Shown in pieces: positions 23,076 to 30,897 of a stretch of 61,708 nt of DNA. Source of the stretch: a virus. Below the pieces are notes generated by a model, which worked only from the letters and a program-made list of their open reading frames with translations, did not search any database and was not told the origin of the DNA. The position numbers and the translations under genes are program-made. Position 1 is the stretch's first letter. Every line of letters begins with the position of its first letter. Where the stretch lies: positions 1 through 61,708 of IMG/VR virus record IMGVR_UViG_3300047457_001340. One strand, written 5' to 3'.

Positions 23076-25661
23076 TTAACCCGAAGCCTGAGCAGGCTCC
23101 TCCTCCTTATCGTCTACCCGGCCTGCTGGACCCATCTCAAGATCTGAGAGTTCCATCTGCTGTGGCTCTCCACGGGGGCCGGGAAACTGTGTATAAACAA
23201 TACAACGATTGTAGTCGGTGACACATTCAACAGCCACTGGACAGCGGCCATTTCGCACCTTGTCTAACAAGAAGACGATTCTGTTTTTCTTGGCATCATC
23301 CTCGGAGCGGTTAATCGTGATGACATTGGAGGCCTTCCTGACAATCCCAAAGCTTTCAGCCACATCGGACATCCTGAGGTAGTCGGTGCCTTTTTTAGAG
23401 AGCTGGTGTCCAAGACGGTTCACTTGAGCCCCACCAGCACCTGCCACATTCAGCTCTAAACAAAGCTGCTTCAGCTCTGAATAGACAAACTCTTGAAGGA
23501 GTCGGGTGTTGTCGAGGGACTTGAATCTTGAGGTGGTCAAGCATTGGCCGTAATCACACAAGAAAAGCTCGAAGGGCCACTCTTTATGGAGCATTCTAGC
23601 CGCCTGCTGCACCTGCTCCACGGTAGCTTCGTGGCTGTACATGTACCTGATCTTAACGTTCTCTTTTAGAAGCTCGTCGGCAATCTTTAGGGCTTCCTTC
23701 TCGTCTTGATTGAGCAGGGTGTATGGGGCCATAAGCTTGGTGAAGGGGACGCCGCTGAAGCGGGATAGGAACCTCAGTTTGGTGGGAAGCTCTTCGTCCT
23801 CATGGACGGTTAGAAACACCTTTTTGCCTGCATTGACTGCAAAGTAGGCCAGATTGGGCATGAGCATGCTGTTGTGTGTTAAGATACCGTTGGCAACGAA
23901 AAGGTTGTCTCCGTCTACCGATAGGTCAAATGTTTCTTGTTCTCCGACATATTCAATTGAAACAACCTCATCTCTATGAAATGAATCGTCAAAATTAAGC
24001 CCATCAGATTCCGCTGTATTGGCAAGAATCCTCCACAAACCTGAGTTGGGGCGCTTTTTTTGGAGCTTTTTCTTTGTTTCAGATGGCAGCAGGTTAGAGG
24101 CTTCGTCGGAGTAATACACCCACTCCCCACCAAGCTTAGAATTTTCTCTACCCACAGCTTTTTCAAGACGACCGTCGCCCCATTTATCCGTCAAACTAAG
24201 TTCTTTTATAAGCCTTCTTGATGACCTTCCGGTTACAAAGATTGAATATACCCCATAGTTTTCCAATGTTCTGTTTTTAAGTTTGACTGTTTTGTGCGAT
24301 GATTTAACATTGGACACATATCCAAGACGCAATAACACTTGTTGAAGGTATCGAACTTGGTGTTCATAATGAAGCGATAAAACTACAGACGACCCCCTCT
24401 TATCCACTGTTCCATCTGCATCCATAATACCAGCAATATAAGCTGCTGCAGATTCCTTGGACCAAGATAAAACATCAATCAAACATTTGTTTTCTTTGGT
24501 TCCTGTCCTAAGACCAAACGCTTCTAGCTGATCTGCAATAAAAGCATTAGCCCAAATAGACTCGCCATTATCGCCCTTTTTGTGCGTTCTTGGATTGTTG
24601 AGTCCCATATTTCCAAGAACTCTTAATAACTTATTTTTCACCGAACTATCTTTATGAATAGCCCAACTGAGATATCGAGTGTTGAAACTATTTTTAAAGT
24701 AGCTGCCGTCGCCAAAAGTAAATCCCAATAACCAAGCGATGTCATTGGGTATTTTTTTTGTTCCAATCCAGTTATCAATGGGAACAACTACAGGATCTCC
24801 AACGCTAATGTCCCTAAGTTGTTTTTGCTCTATTCCATCTCCGCTATCCAGCGCGTGTATGTGATCAAGTGTTGAATCAATATACAGGCCACTGCTGAGT
24901 GTCATACGGTAAAGTGGTTTAATGCCATTTCTATGAACAGCAAGAATCTTTCTTTTCGCGTTGTAGCCAACAACATAATTATGTTGAGATAGCGTTATAT
25001 CCTTAATTTTAACCAAACCCTTATCAGTAGGGACCAACGAATCCCCGCCTAAGCATTTTCCCGTATTCGACCCCCCAAGAAAAGTGGTCCAAGTCTGCGG
25101 GAAAAGTCCGCCGTTCATGGCGGCATCGATTGCGGCAATGCCCGTTGGGATTGCATTTTGAGCCTGAGCAGAGGCCAAATCGATCATGGAGACATGGTCC
25201 CCGAAGGAGGCGACCTTTTCCTTCTCAAAGTCTACCTTGGAGATGAGGTCGAGGTGTTTCTTGGTGATTTCATAAGCATGCTCCCGGTTGCCTGAGTTGT
25301 AGAGTGGGGCTGCCTCTTTGTAGGCTAAGATAAAGAGGCTTGCTCGAATGAAGCCCGTCAGCTCTTTTTTAAGGTAGTTCTCATCCGGTTCACTCTCTTG
25401 GATCTTCTTAAACTCGGCATAATACTTGGAGGCGTCCGTTGCTCCTTGTTTATTGATCTCGTTGGAGAGTGCCGATCGGGTAGGAAGGCTGTTGTGCTCT
25501 GTGTATAAGTCCTTAAATTTACGAAAGAACCACCGCAGCTCTTGAGAGAAGTAGCCCTCTTCTAAGTAGGCCACGCACCGGGCGGCAAAGCGTTCGTCCT
25601 GTAACATCTGCTTAATAACCTGACGCTGGAAGTCTAGACCAAATTTTTCATTGCCGCTCAT
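23076..25661 (-). CDS. dnaB: Replicative DnaB-type helicase, intein-interrupted
   Basis: 861-residue precursor. Extein: N-terminal helical domain 1-180, then the RecA-like motor with TFLGGSNTGK (Walker A) at 193-202, resuming SMLMPNLAYF at 598, FLCDYGQCL (Walker B), AGAGGAQVN and RKASNVITINR. Removing residues 203-597 leaves 466 residues, the normal DnaB size. It unwinds the phage fork ahead of the phage-encoded primase and DnaE. CCGTATAAC ends 8 nt before the ATG and there is no good Shine-Dalgarno. Divergent from the 199-residue plus-strand gene. Confidence 0.92.
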   Translation of the reverse strand: MSGNEKFGLDFQRQVIKQMLQDERFAARCVAYLEEGYFSQELRWFFRKFKDLYTEHNSLPTRSALSNEINKQGATDASKYYAEFKKIQESEPDENYLKKELTGFIRASLFILAYKEAAPLYNSGNREHAYEITKKHLDLISKVDFEKEKVASFGDHVSMIDLASAQAQNAIPTGIAAIDAAMNGGLFPQTWTTFLGGSNTGKCLGGDSLVPTDKGLVKIKDITLSQHNYVVGYNAKRKILAVHRNGIKPLYRMTLSSGLYIDSTLDHIHALDSGDGIEQKQLRDISVGDPVVVPIDNWIGTKKIPNDIAWLLGFTFGDGSYFKNSFNTRYLSWAIHKDSSVKNKLLRVLGNMGLNNPRTHKKGDNGESIWANAFIADQLEAFGLRTGTKENKCLIDVLSWSKESAAAYIAGIMDADGTVDKRGSSVVLSLHYEHQVRYLQQVLLRLGYVSNVKSSHKTVKLKNRTLENYGVYSIFVTGRSSRRLIKELSLTDKWGDGRLEKAVGRENSKLGGEWVYYSDEASNLLPSETKKKLQKKRPNSGLWRILANTAESDGLNFDDSFHRDEVVSIEYVGEQETFDLSVDGDNLFVANGILTHNSMLMPNLAYFAVNAGKKVFLTVHEDEELPTKLRFLSRFSGVPFTKLMAPYTLLNQDEKEALKIADELLKENVKIRYMYSHEATVEQVQQAARMLHKEWPFELFLCDYGQCLTTSRFKSLDNTRLLQEFVYSELKQLCLELNVAGAGGAQVNRLGHQLSKKGTDYLRMSDVAESFGIVRKASNVITINRSEDDAKKNRIVFLLDKVRNGRCPVAVECVTDYNRCIVYTQFPGPRGEPQQMELSDLEMGPAGRVDDKEEEPAQASG
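23871..25055 (-). mobile_element. LAGLIDADG intein in DnaB at GK^S
   Basis: 395 residues. Splice block A starts with Cys (CLGGDSLVPTDKGLVKIKDI), the N3 block has STLDHIHALD, and the C-terminal block is NLFVANGILTHN followed by Ser. A homing endonuclease is inserted, with the two LAGLIDADG helices AWLLGFTFGDG and YIAGIMDADG, both keeping the acidic residue. It splits the Walker A Lys from Ser, so unspliced helicase cannot bind ATP. The DNA looks visibly more AT-rich than the flanking extein, pointing to separate ancestry. Confidence 0.93.
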
Positions 25662-25669
25662 ATACTGGA

Positions 25670-25678
25670 GTTATACGG
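25670..25678 (-). promoter_or_regulatory. CCGTATAAC motif of dnaB, leaderless type
   Basis: TTGATTCCGTATAAC on the minus strand ends 8 nt before the dnaB ATG. As a -10 element it would place the transcription start at or beside the A of the ATG. Confidence 0.55.
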
Positions 25679-25752
25679 AATCAAGATTTACATTTTTCTT
25701 GTTGCATCTGATATAAAATAGCTGTATGCTTGTTAGTAAGGAGATGACAGAA

Positions 25753-26352
25753 ATGGAAAACGCAAACAATATTACCGAATCCAAAAGAGCCCAAGCCACC
25801 AGAGCAAGCATTCTTGCAAGCGTCAAGAAAATCACCGAGCCTAAGGGCGATACTGTTGTTCTGAATTCCTTTAAAGAAAAGGCCGATGAGCTGAATGAGC
25901 TTTTTGCCCTGTCTGAGCTTCTGGACATAAAGAAGGCTGAGCTGAAGGAGGAGATTAAGGCTCTGCGCCGTGGTGATGAGTATTCATCGTCCTACGCTTT
26001 AGTGGGCGAGTCCACCCCCGGTGTGTCTATTGCTTTCTCTGACAGCGGGACCATAAAAGAGGCTGACATACCCCTTTTGAAACAGCTCACTGGGGACAAC
26101 TTTGGAAACTGGTTTACGGAAGAACGGTCTCTTGAGCTTAAGGGACTGTCTGCTGAGGCCACTGACAAGATAGTGGCGGCCCTCATCGGTGTTCTTGGGG
26201 TTGATGGTTTTAAGAATGCTGTGAATTACAAAGTCCAAGCCACCACCAAGAAAGGCTTTGATAAGCTTCAGTTCAACCTGAGCAATGAGATCAAATCGGT
26301 CATCAAGATGCGGGAGCCCACAATCTCCTCCGCTAAAAAAGACTACAGATAA
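25753..26352 (+). CDS. Hypothetical protein divergent from dnaB
   Basis: 199 residues, mostly helical, Lys/Glu-rich, with DELNELFALSELLDIKKAELKEEIKAL and a C-terminal DKLQFNLSNEIKSVIKM. ATG chosen with AAGGAG 9 nt upstream; two earlier in-frame ATGs have no usable site. It opens a plus-strand run with the PagL-like and dUTPase genes; ATATAAAAT about 33 nt upstream is the likely -10. Possibly replication-linked by position; no family recognised. Confidence 0.6.
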   Translation: MENANNITESKRAQATRASILASVKKITEPKGDTVVLNSFKEKADELNELFALSELLDIKKAELKEEIKALRRGDEYSSSYALVGESTPGVSIAFSDSGTIKEADIPLLKQLTGDNFGNWFTEERSLELKGLSAEATDKIVAALIGVLGVDGFKNAVNYKVQATTKKGFDKLQFNLSNEIKSVIKMREPTISSAKKDYR

Positions 26353-26369
26353 TCATTAGTTGAGCGCAT

Positions 26370-26378
26370 CGGTATGAT
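26370..26378 (+). promoter_or_regulatory. CGGTATGAT motif, leaderless type
   Basis: GCATCGGTATGAT ends 5 nt before the GTG start of the PagL-like gene. The intervening AGAGG touches the start codon and is too close to serve as ribosome-binding site. Confidence 0.5.
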
Positions 26379-26383
26379 AGAGG

Positions 26384-26833
26384 GTGAGAAAGATTCTTGC
26401 CCTCTTTTTTTTATATTCAACACTGACATATGCCGATGAACAGTCCACTCTTCGGGTGGGTGCCATGGACAATGACAGGCTGGTCACATTTGGGGCTCAA
26501 TCCAACCTCATCAGCGATTACATCTATACCAACTGGGAAGTGGGGACCTATTATAGCCCTTCCATGAGGTCTTTTTTGGGGTTCTATGGCGGTGGGGTGC
26601 GGGTGGATGCTGGTGACATTCTTGCTCAGGTGGGCATTGCCCTTGGTGGAATCACAAGCACCGATGAATACCTTGGGGGGCATCTCCAGTTTACTGAAAA
26701 CCTTTTCTTGGGACTAAAAAGCCACCGTGATGCTGCCCTCGGGGCTTTCTTTAAACACATCAGTAGTGGCGGCATTTCAAGCCCCAATCTGGGGAGAAAC
26801 TTTGTTGGGATTGAAATCAGAATCCCCCTGTGA
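26384..26833 (+). CDS. PagL-like outer-membrane lipid A deacylase
   Basis: 149 residues. A signal peptide (ILALFFLYSTLTYA) is followed by short amphipathic strands and Gly/aromatic turns of an eight-strand barrel. Near the C-terminus, FFKHISSGGISSPNLGRNFVGIEI matches in pattern the PagL active site HxSxxGIxxPNxG, with His125 and Ser127 and a following Glu. PagL removes the 3-O-linked acyl chain of lipid A in the outer membrane. A phage copy could alter LPS to block superinfection or ease exit. Length is close to mature PagL. Identification rests on this motif and topology only. Confidence 0.6.
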   Translation: MRKILALFFLYSTLTYADEQSTLRVGAMDNDRLVTFGAQSNLISDYIYTNWEVGTYYSPSMRSFLGFYGGGVRVDAGDILAQVGIALGGITSTDEYLGGHLQFTENLFLGLKSHRDAALGAFFKHISSGGISSPNLGRNFVGIEIRIPL

Positions 26834-26839
26834 GGCAAT

Positions 26840-27271
26840 GTGGAATTGAAAATTAAGAAAATGAGAGAAAATGCGAAAGTGCCGACCTATGCAAACCCCG
26901 GAGATAGTGGGTTTGATTTCTACTCTGCGATCGATGCCACCATCGCACCGGGCAAGACCATCATCATCCCTACAGGCATTGCATTTGAGGTCCCGGTGGG
27001 GTACGAGCTTCAGGTAAGAGCGAGGTCCGGCCTATCAGCCAAAACTATGCTGCGGGTAGCCAATGGAATTGGAACTGTTGACGCACCGTTCCGTAATGAA
27101 GTGGGGGTTATCCTCTGGAATGCTGGACAGGAGGAGATTAGCATCAAAGAGGGCGACAGAATCGCTCAGGGCGTTATTTGTCCTGTGGTTCGCGTGACCC
27201 TCGTCGAATCTGAGGAGCTGTCTCTGTCAGAGCGGGGCATGAGTGGTTTTGGCTCTTCTGGTACAAGATAG
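26840..27271 (+). CDS. dut: Deoxyuridine triphosphatase (dUTPase)
   Basis: 143 residues with all five trimeric dUTPase motifs: GDSGFDFYS, RARSGLSAK, GIGTVDAPFRNEVGV, GDRIAQGVI and RGMSGFGSSG. It hydrolyses dUTP to dUMP, which ThyX converts to dTMP. GTG start behind GAGG, 6 nt after the PagL-like stop. The 3' end overlaps, tail to tail, a minus-strand gene. Confidence 0.95.
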   Translation: MELKIKKMRENAKVPTYANPGDSGFDFYSAIDATIAPGKTIIIPTGIAFEVPVGYELQVRARSGLSAKTMLRVANGIGTVDAPFRNEVGVILWNAGQEEISIKEGDRIAQGVICPVVRVTLVESEELSLSERGMSGFGSSGTR

Positions 27272-27497
27272 CCTCTTCTCGAATCAATTCTTTTGCCCTT
27301 TCTACCGTATCCTTCAACCTATCTTCGTCAATCTTGTGATTTCTTTTCTTGAGTCCCTCAAAGAAAAGCAGGATTGTGATGATATTGTTTCTCTTATGAA
27401 CAAGCCTGCCATTATTGATGTCGCGCAGCATGGCGCATAGCCCACGGATATAGTAGATGTCGTTCATGCGGGCAGCTATAAGCCGCCTGCCACGCAT
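27174..27497 (-). CDS. Hypothetical helical protein, antisense to dut end
   Basis: About 107 residues: MNDIYYIRGLCAMLRDIN, a hydrophobic IITILLFFEGL segment, then a charged helix (LKDTVERAKELIREEAI). ATG placed just after the upstream stop; a later ATG (27467) is the alternative. Its last 98 nt lie opposite the 3' end of dut, so the C-terminal 30 residues come from antisense of conserved dUTPase motif 5 and are compositionally odd. The part outside dut looks like a real coding frame. Confidence 0.45.
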   Translation of the reverse strand: MRGRRLIAARMNDIYYIRGLCAMLRDINNGRLVHKRNNIITILLFFEGLKKRNHKIDEDRLKDTVERAKELIREEAILYQKSQNHSCPALTETAPQIRRGSREPQDK

Positions 27498-27499
27498 CG

Positions 27500-27703
27500 T
27501 CAACCGAAATCTGGCTGCTGACCCAAAAGTTCTTCCACCTTGGGGAAGTGGGCCTTGGCGATGATTCGGTACAGGTAGGGGCTTGGGGAATCGTTGATCT
27601 TCATACAAGCTGCAACCGCATCGACTCTAGTCCTATATTCCCCCACTTTTATCCATCTTCTTTTCCACACAAACGCATGAAATCTGATGTCTTTTTCTTC
27701 CAT
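27500..27703 (-). CDS. Small hypothetical protein
   Basis: About 67 residues: MEEKDIRFHAFVWKRRWIKVGEY, then VDAVAACMKINDSPSPYLYRI. Aromatic and basic, without Cys pairs. ATG preferred over an upstream TTG. Adjacent genes on both sides share the strand. Unknown. Confidence 0.45.
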   Translation of the reverse strand: MEEKDIRFHAFVWKRRWIKVGEYRTRVDAVAACMKINDSPSPYLYRIIAKAHFPKVEELLGQQPDFG

Positions 27704-27724
27704 CCCCCAACCATATCTCAATTT

Positions 27725-28411
27725 TCAATTTTGGCAAGAGGCTCTCATGGACATGGCTTGATTGTAATAGTCTGCCGCCCTGCCCTGCGCCATGTTTCCG
27801 GGCGGGGTGTTGTTCACTGCCTCCATCCTCGCCATGGAAAGAAGCCTTTGGGCTTGCTGCTCACAGAGGTTATTGGATGGCTGAGCTTGGGCGAAGCTTG
27901 GTCTTGGGGCCTGAATAATAGTAACAGGCCTCATGCTCTCGATGCGGTCGATCTTTTCATTCACTTCCTGAAGGCCCGCTTGGGTTTCTTCAATGGAGTT
28001 ATTGATCTTCTCAAACCCAGATTTCACCAGCTCCACCAGACCCTCATCTGCTTTTGAGTCCTCTTTGTTGAAGTCTTTCATCAGCTGGATATTGGAGTAT
28101 TTGGCCTTCTTGTCTTTGGGCAAGCCCTTGGTAGTCTCGCAAGACTGGAAATCCACCCCTACAGCAACCTCGGCCTCAAAGCCCTGATCGGTTCTAGAAA
28201 CCTTCTGCTCATAAACTTTGGACTCAGCTGGCGCGACACCGCACTCCACAATAAGATGCCTCACTGCGTTGTTCTGGGCTTCAAGAACAGCCTTGGTGGA
28301 GGTCTTCTGGACGGAGACACCCCGGTAAAGGATGTCTCCACCAACCACTCTGCGGTTTAGATCTTGTGCATTGGCCGTAGCGGCAACGAGCAGAAGGATA
28401 AGAAACCTCAT
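27725..28411 (-). CDS. Secreted coiled-coil protein
   Basis: About 228 residues. A signal peptide (MRFLILLLVAATANA) is followed by a beta-rich domain (VVGGDILYRGVSVQ, EVAVGVDFQSCETT) and a coiled coil (FEKINNSIEETQAGLQEVNEK), then a Pro/Gln-rich linker and a C-terminal helix pair with Cys. The true ATG overlaps the previous stop as ATGA. Probably periplasmic or outer-membrane-associated; no family recognised. Exclusion or cell-envelope modification is possible. Confidence 0.6.
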   Translation of the reverse strand: MRFLILLLVAATANAQDLNRRVVGGDILYRGVSVQKTSTKAVLEAQNNAVRHLIVECGVAPAESKVYEQKVSRTDQGFEAEVAVGVDFQSCETTKGLPKDKKAKYSNIQLMKDFNKEDSKADEGLVELVKSGFEKINNSIEETQAGLQEVNEKIDRIESMRPVTIIQAPRPSFAQAQPSNNLCEQQAQRLLSMARMEAVNNTPPGNMAQGRAADYYNQAMSMRASCQN

Positions 28412-29085
28412 GCTGCCACCTGAGCTTCCTGAGCCGCTTTGGCCACTTTGCAACGGGTGAGAACGGTTTGCTTCACGCCTTGATATTCATCATGCTTTTT
28501 GACGGTGCCCACAATCTCAACCACTTCGCCCTTATCAAGAATAGTGGTGCGGGAGGAGGAGAACCAACGGAACTGATTGCCCTTCTCATCTTCCAAGCCA
28601 TAGAGGGTGGTGACGCCGTAGTGGGTGTGGATGTCCTTGGTGAAAGCCACTTTCACTTTGGCAGTCCACTTCTCACCCACAATACCTTGGTGAGCACTTT
28701 GTGCAAGAAACTCTTTTCTGGCCTCTTCTTTGGCCTTACGCTCATTGAATTGAGCCAAGGCTTTTTTGAGGGCGTTGTGCTGGGCTTCTGAGATCTGGCC
28801 ATACTTCATGATTTTGTAGCGGATTTCACCAATGAAGCCTGCGGTGTTATCATCAATAGCAGCTTCAGAAGGGTTTGCCGCAATCCAGTCAGCCAAGTTC
28901 TTTCTGGCCTTCTCAGCAGCTTTTTTGGCAGCAGTTTCACGGCGCTTTTGAGCAGAGAGGTTCACGCGCACCTTGCCAGAGCCACCACAGGAGAAGCAGC
29001 GGCCACCCTCAATGTGGCTCCAGCAACTGAAAACCTTGGTTCCAATGCACTTGTGGCAATCTCTAATCTCATATTGATCGGCCAT
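28408..29085 (-). CDS. Zinc-finger plus OB-like protein
   Basis: 225 residues. The N-terminus has CHKC, then C..H and CFSCGGSGKV, a DnaJ-type CxxCxGxG cysteine cluster; the middle is Ala/Lys-rich helix (AAKKAAEKARKNLADWIAAN); the C-terminal 90 residues look like an OB-type barrel (KWTAKVKVAFTKDI, GEVVEIVGTVKKHDEY). Such a mix suggests nucleic-acid binding. It is driven by the only classical sigma70 promoter I see here, so it may be an early gene. Confidence 0.6.
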   Translation of the reverse strand: MADQYEIRDCHKCIGTKVFSCWSHIEGGRCFSCGGSGKVRVNLSAQKRRETAAKKAAEKARKNLADWIAANPSEAAIDDNTAGFIGEIRYKIMKYGQISEAQHNALKKALAQFNERKAKEEARKEFLAQSAHQGIVGEKWTAKVKVAFTKDIHTHYGVTTLYGLEDEKGNQFRWFSSSRTTILDKGEVVEIVGTVKKHDEYQGVKQTVLTRCKVAKAAQEAQVAA

Positions 29086-29108
29086 AGTTTCATCTCCCTT
29101 ATATAAAC

Positions 29109-29137
29109 ACTATAGCAGGATTGACCAAATGAGTCAA
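29109..29137 (-). promoter_or_regulatory. Sigma70 promoter with overlapping palindrome
   Basis: On the minus strand TTGACT is followed after exactly 17 nt by TATAGT, a near-consensus host promoter. The -35 lies inside TTGACTCATTTGGTCAA, a TTGAC-N7-GTCAA inverted repeat, which is a plausible operator. It drives the zinc-finger/OB gene. Confidence 0.7.
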
Positions 29138-29192
29138 CAATTATTTTGTAAAAATTACCATTATTAATTAGTTGATTTCAAAGATCAGCCTT

Positions 29193-29200
29193 CGTATAAT
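29193..29200 (+). promoter_or_regulatory. CGTATAAT motif, leaderless type
   Basis: CCTTCGTATAAT ends 6 nt before the ATG of the homing endonuclease gene; no Shine-Dalgarno is present between. Confidence 0.5.
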
Positions 29201-29206
29201 AATTAA

Positions 29207-30835
29207 ATGAGCGACAAATATCGTGGCTTTGAGGAGCATAGAAAAAAGCTGAGGGAAGAATCGGCCCAAAAGCTGATTGGCAAAACCTTTGGATGGCTAA
29301 AAATCCTTGAAATACGGGCACCTAAGGTACTCTGCCTCTGTGTTGGAGATGGGCCACACAAAGGCGAGGCTGGTACGATTGGGGTATGGAAGCACCGTAG
29401 CGATGTCACGTCTTTAAAATCAACCTCTTGCGGCTGCATGCGAAAGAAGAAGCTAGAGTCTACACTTAAAGAGCAGGGAGTTTGGTCAGACAGGGCTGGG
29501 GAGAGAAATGGTCTTGTTGTGTTAACCAAAAAAATTAACTCCAACACCTACGCCTACCGCTGCGACTGCGGCAACACGGGCGAAGTGAGTCTGCCTAACT
29601 GGATTTCTGGAGACCAAAAGTCCTGCGGATGCTCCACCGTGGAGCTGAGAAAGCAGACTAATTTAGAGAAGTATGGGGTAGAGAACCCCATGCAAGATAA
29701 TGAGATCAAGGATCGGCATAAAGAAACGGTACTTGAGAAGTATGGGGCAGAAAATGTCTTTGCCACAGAGGGGGTCAAAAGGAAAATAACAGAAACCAGC
29801 CTCAAGAAATATGGGACGACAAGCCCGATGAAAAATCGGGAAGTTTCCATGAAAATTACCAAACATGTGCTTTCTAGCGGCGTTTCTGTAAATGAATATC
29901 TTATTAAAAATCAAATCCCATATGCCAATGCACTGAATGTTCTTAAAAACCATGGTGAGGAGGCGTTTCTTGAGTATGTGGAAAGCTACGAAGATAAAAT
30001 AACTTCTTTGGAAATTGCCTTTCAAATTCTTATGAAATCCCACTTCCCGGACTTGGAGCATTTCAATAAAAAACCAGCGCCCGATCTTAATTATCACCCA
30101 GACTTCAAGCTTACAAATGGAGACAAAACTATCTATGTGAACGTAGATGGACTTTATCCTCACTCAATGAAAAACCCCCACATGGACAAACATTACCACT
30201 TTAAGATGAGGGAGGGGTATTCGCAGCGTGGGCTTACGATTTTACAATTTACTGGCGATGAAATGTATTACAAAAAACAAATTGTAAAATCTATAGTTCT
30301 TTCAAAATTGGGAATACATGAAAAAACATACATGGCAAGGAGGCTTAGTGTGGGGAATGTTCCATATCGGTCCGCATATAAATTCTTTGAAGAAAACCAC
30401 CTTATGGGAATGCACGTTGGAGCCTCATCTATTGGATTGTATGATGGAGAAAAGCTAATTGCCTGCATGTCCTACAAAGACAGGGGTGGTTATTTTGAGA
30501 TTTCTAGGTTTGCCACCCTCTTAAATACGCGGGTTCAGGGTGGCTTTAGCAGGCTATTGAGCAAACTTAAACTCATTTCCTCAAGTAGGCTTGGGTGCGT
30601 CAATATATTGTCTTTTTGTGATTTGAGATATGGGTCTGGCGATTCGTATAAAAAGTGTGGGTTTCAGCTAGTAGGAACTACCTTGGGGTGGAACTGGACC
30701 GATACCATATCCAAAAAACTGTATCGATGGCACTGTAAGGCGGGTGGTGGAAAAACTGAGAAGGAGAATGCTCAGGAGCGGGGGCTTTGGAAGATCTATG
30801 ATGCTGGGCAGGCTAAGTTTGTTTTGATGGAGTAG
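29207..30835 (+). CDS. Freestanding homing endonuclease-like protein
   Basis: 542 residues on the strand opposite its neighbours. Two cysteine clusters (SCGCMRKKK; YRCDCGNTG with SCGCS) precede three tandem repeats of about 27 residues of the form LEKYGxxNPMQ, which I recognise as DNA-binding repeats of phage homing endonucleases. A nuclease core follows: PDLNYHPDFKL, TIYVNVDGLYPHS and HYHFKMREGY, compatible with the Vsr-like EDxHD family; a C-terminal alpha-beta domain completes it. A hairpin terminator follows the stop. As a monocistronic insert between head and replication genes it is a mobile element. Confidence 0.75.
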   Translation: MSDKYRGFEEHRKKLREESAQKLIGKTFGWLKILEIRAPKVLCLCVGDGPHKGEAGTIGVWKHRSDVTSLKSTSCGCMRKKKLESTLKEQGVWSDRAGERNGLVVLTKKINSNTYAYRCDCGNTGEVSLPNWISGDQKSCGCSTVELRKQTNLEKYGVENPMQDNEIKDRHKETVLEKYGAENVFATEGVKRKITETSLKKYGTTSPMKNREVSMKITKHVLSSGVSVNEYLIKNQIPYANALNVLKNHGEEAFLEYVESYEDKITSLEIAFQILMKSHFPDLEHFNKKPAPDLNYHPDFKLTNGDKTIYVNVDGLYPHSMKNPHMDKHYHFKMREGYSQRGLTILQFTGDEMYYKKQIVKSIVLSKLGIHEKTYMARRLSVGNVPYRSAYKFFEENHLMGMHVGASSIGLYDGEKLIACMSYKDRGGYFEISRFATLLNTRVQGGFSRLLSKLKLISSSRLGCVNILSFCDLRYGSGDSYKKCGFQLVGTTLGWNWTDTISKKLYRWHCKAGGGKTEKENAQERGLWKIYDAGQAKFVLME

Positions 30836-30849
30836 CCACAAAAGCAAAA

Positions 30850-30873
30850 GGCCCGGAGGTTTCCCTCCGAGCC
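30850..30873. terminator. Bidirectional hairpin terminator
   Basis: GGCCCGGAGG and CCTCCGAGCC pair with one mismatch around a TTTC loop, between the convergent endonuclease and capsid genes. AAAAG on the left and TTTAAATAAT on the right give partial U-tracts both ways. Confidence 0.75.
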
Positions 30874-30897
30874 ATTCACTTTAAATAATATAAACTA

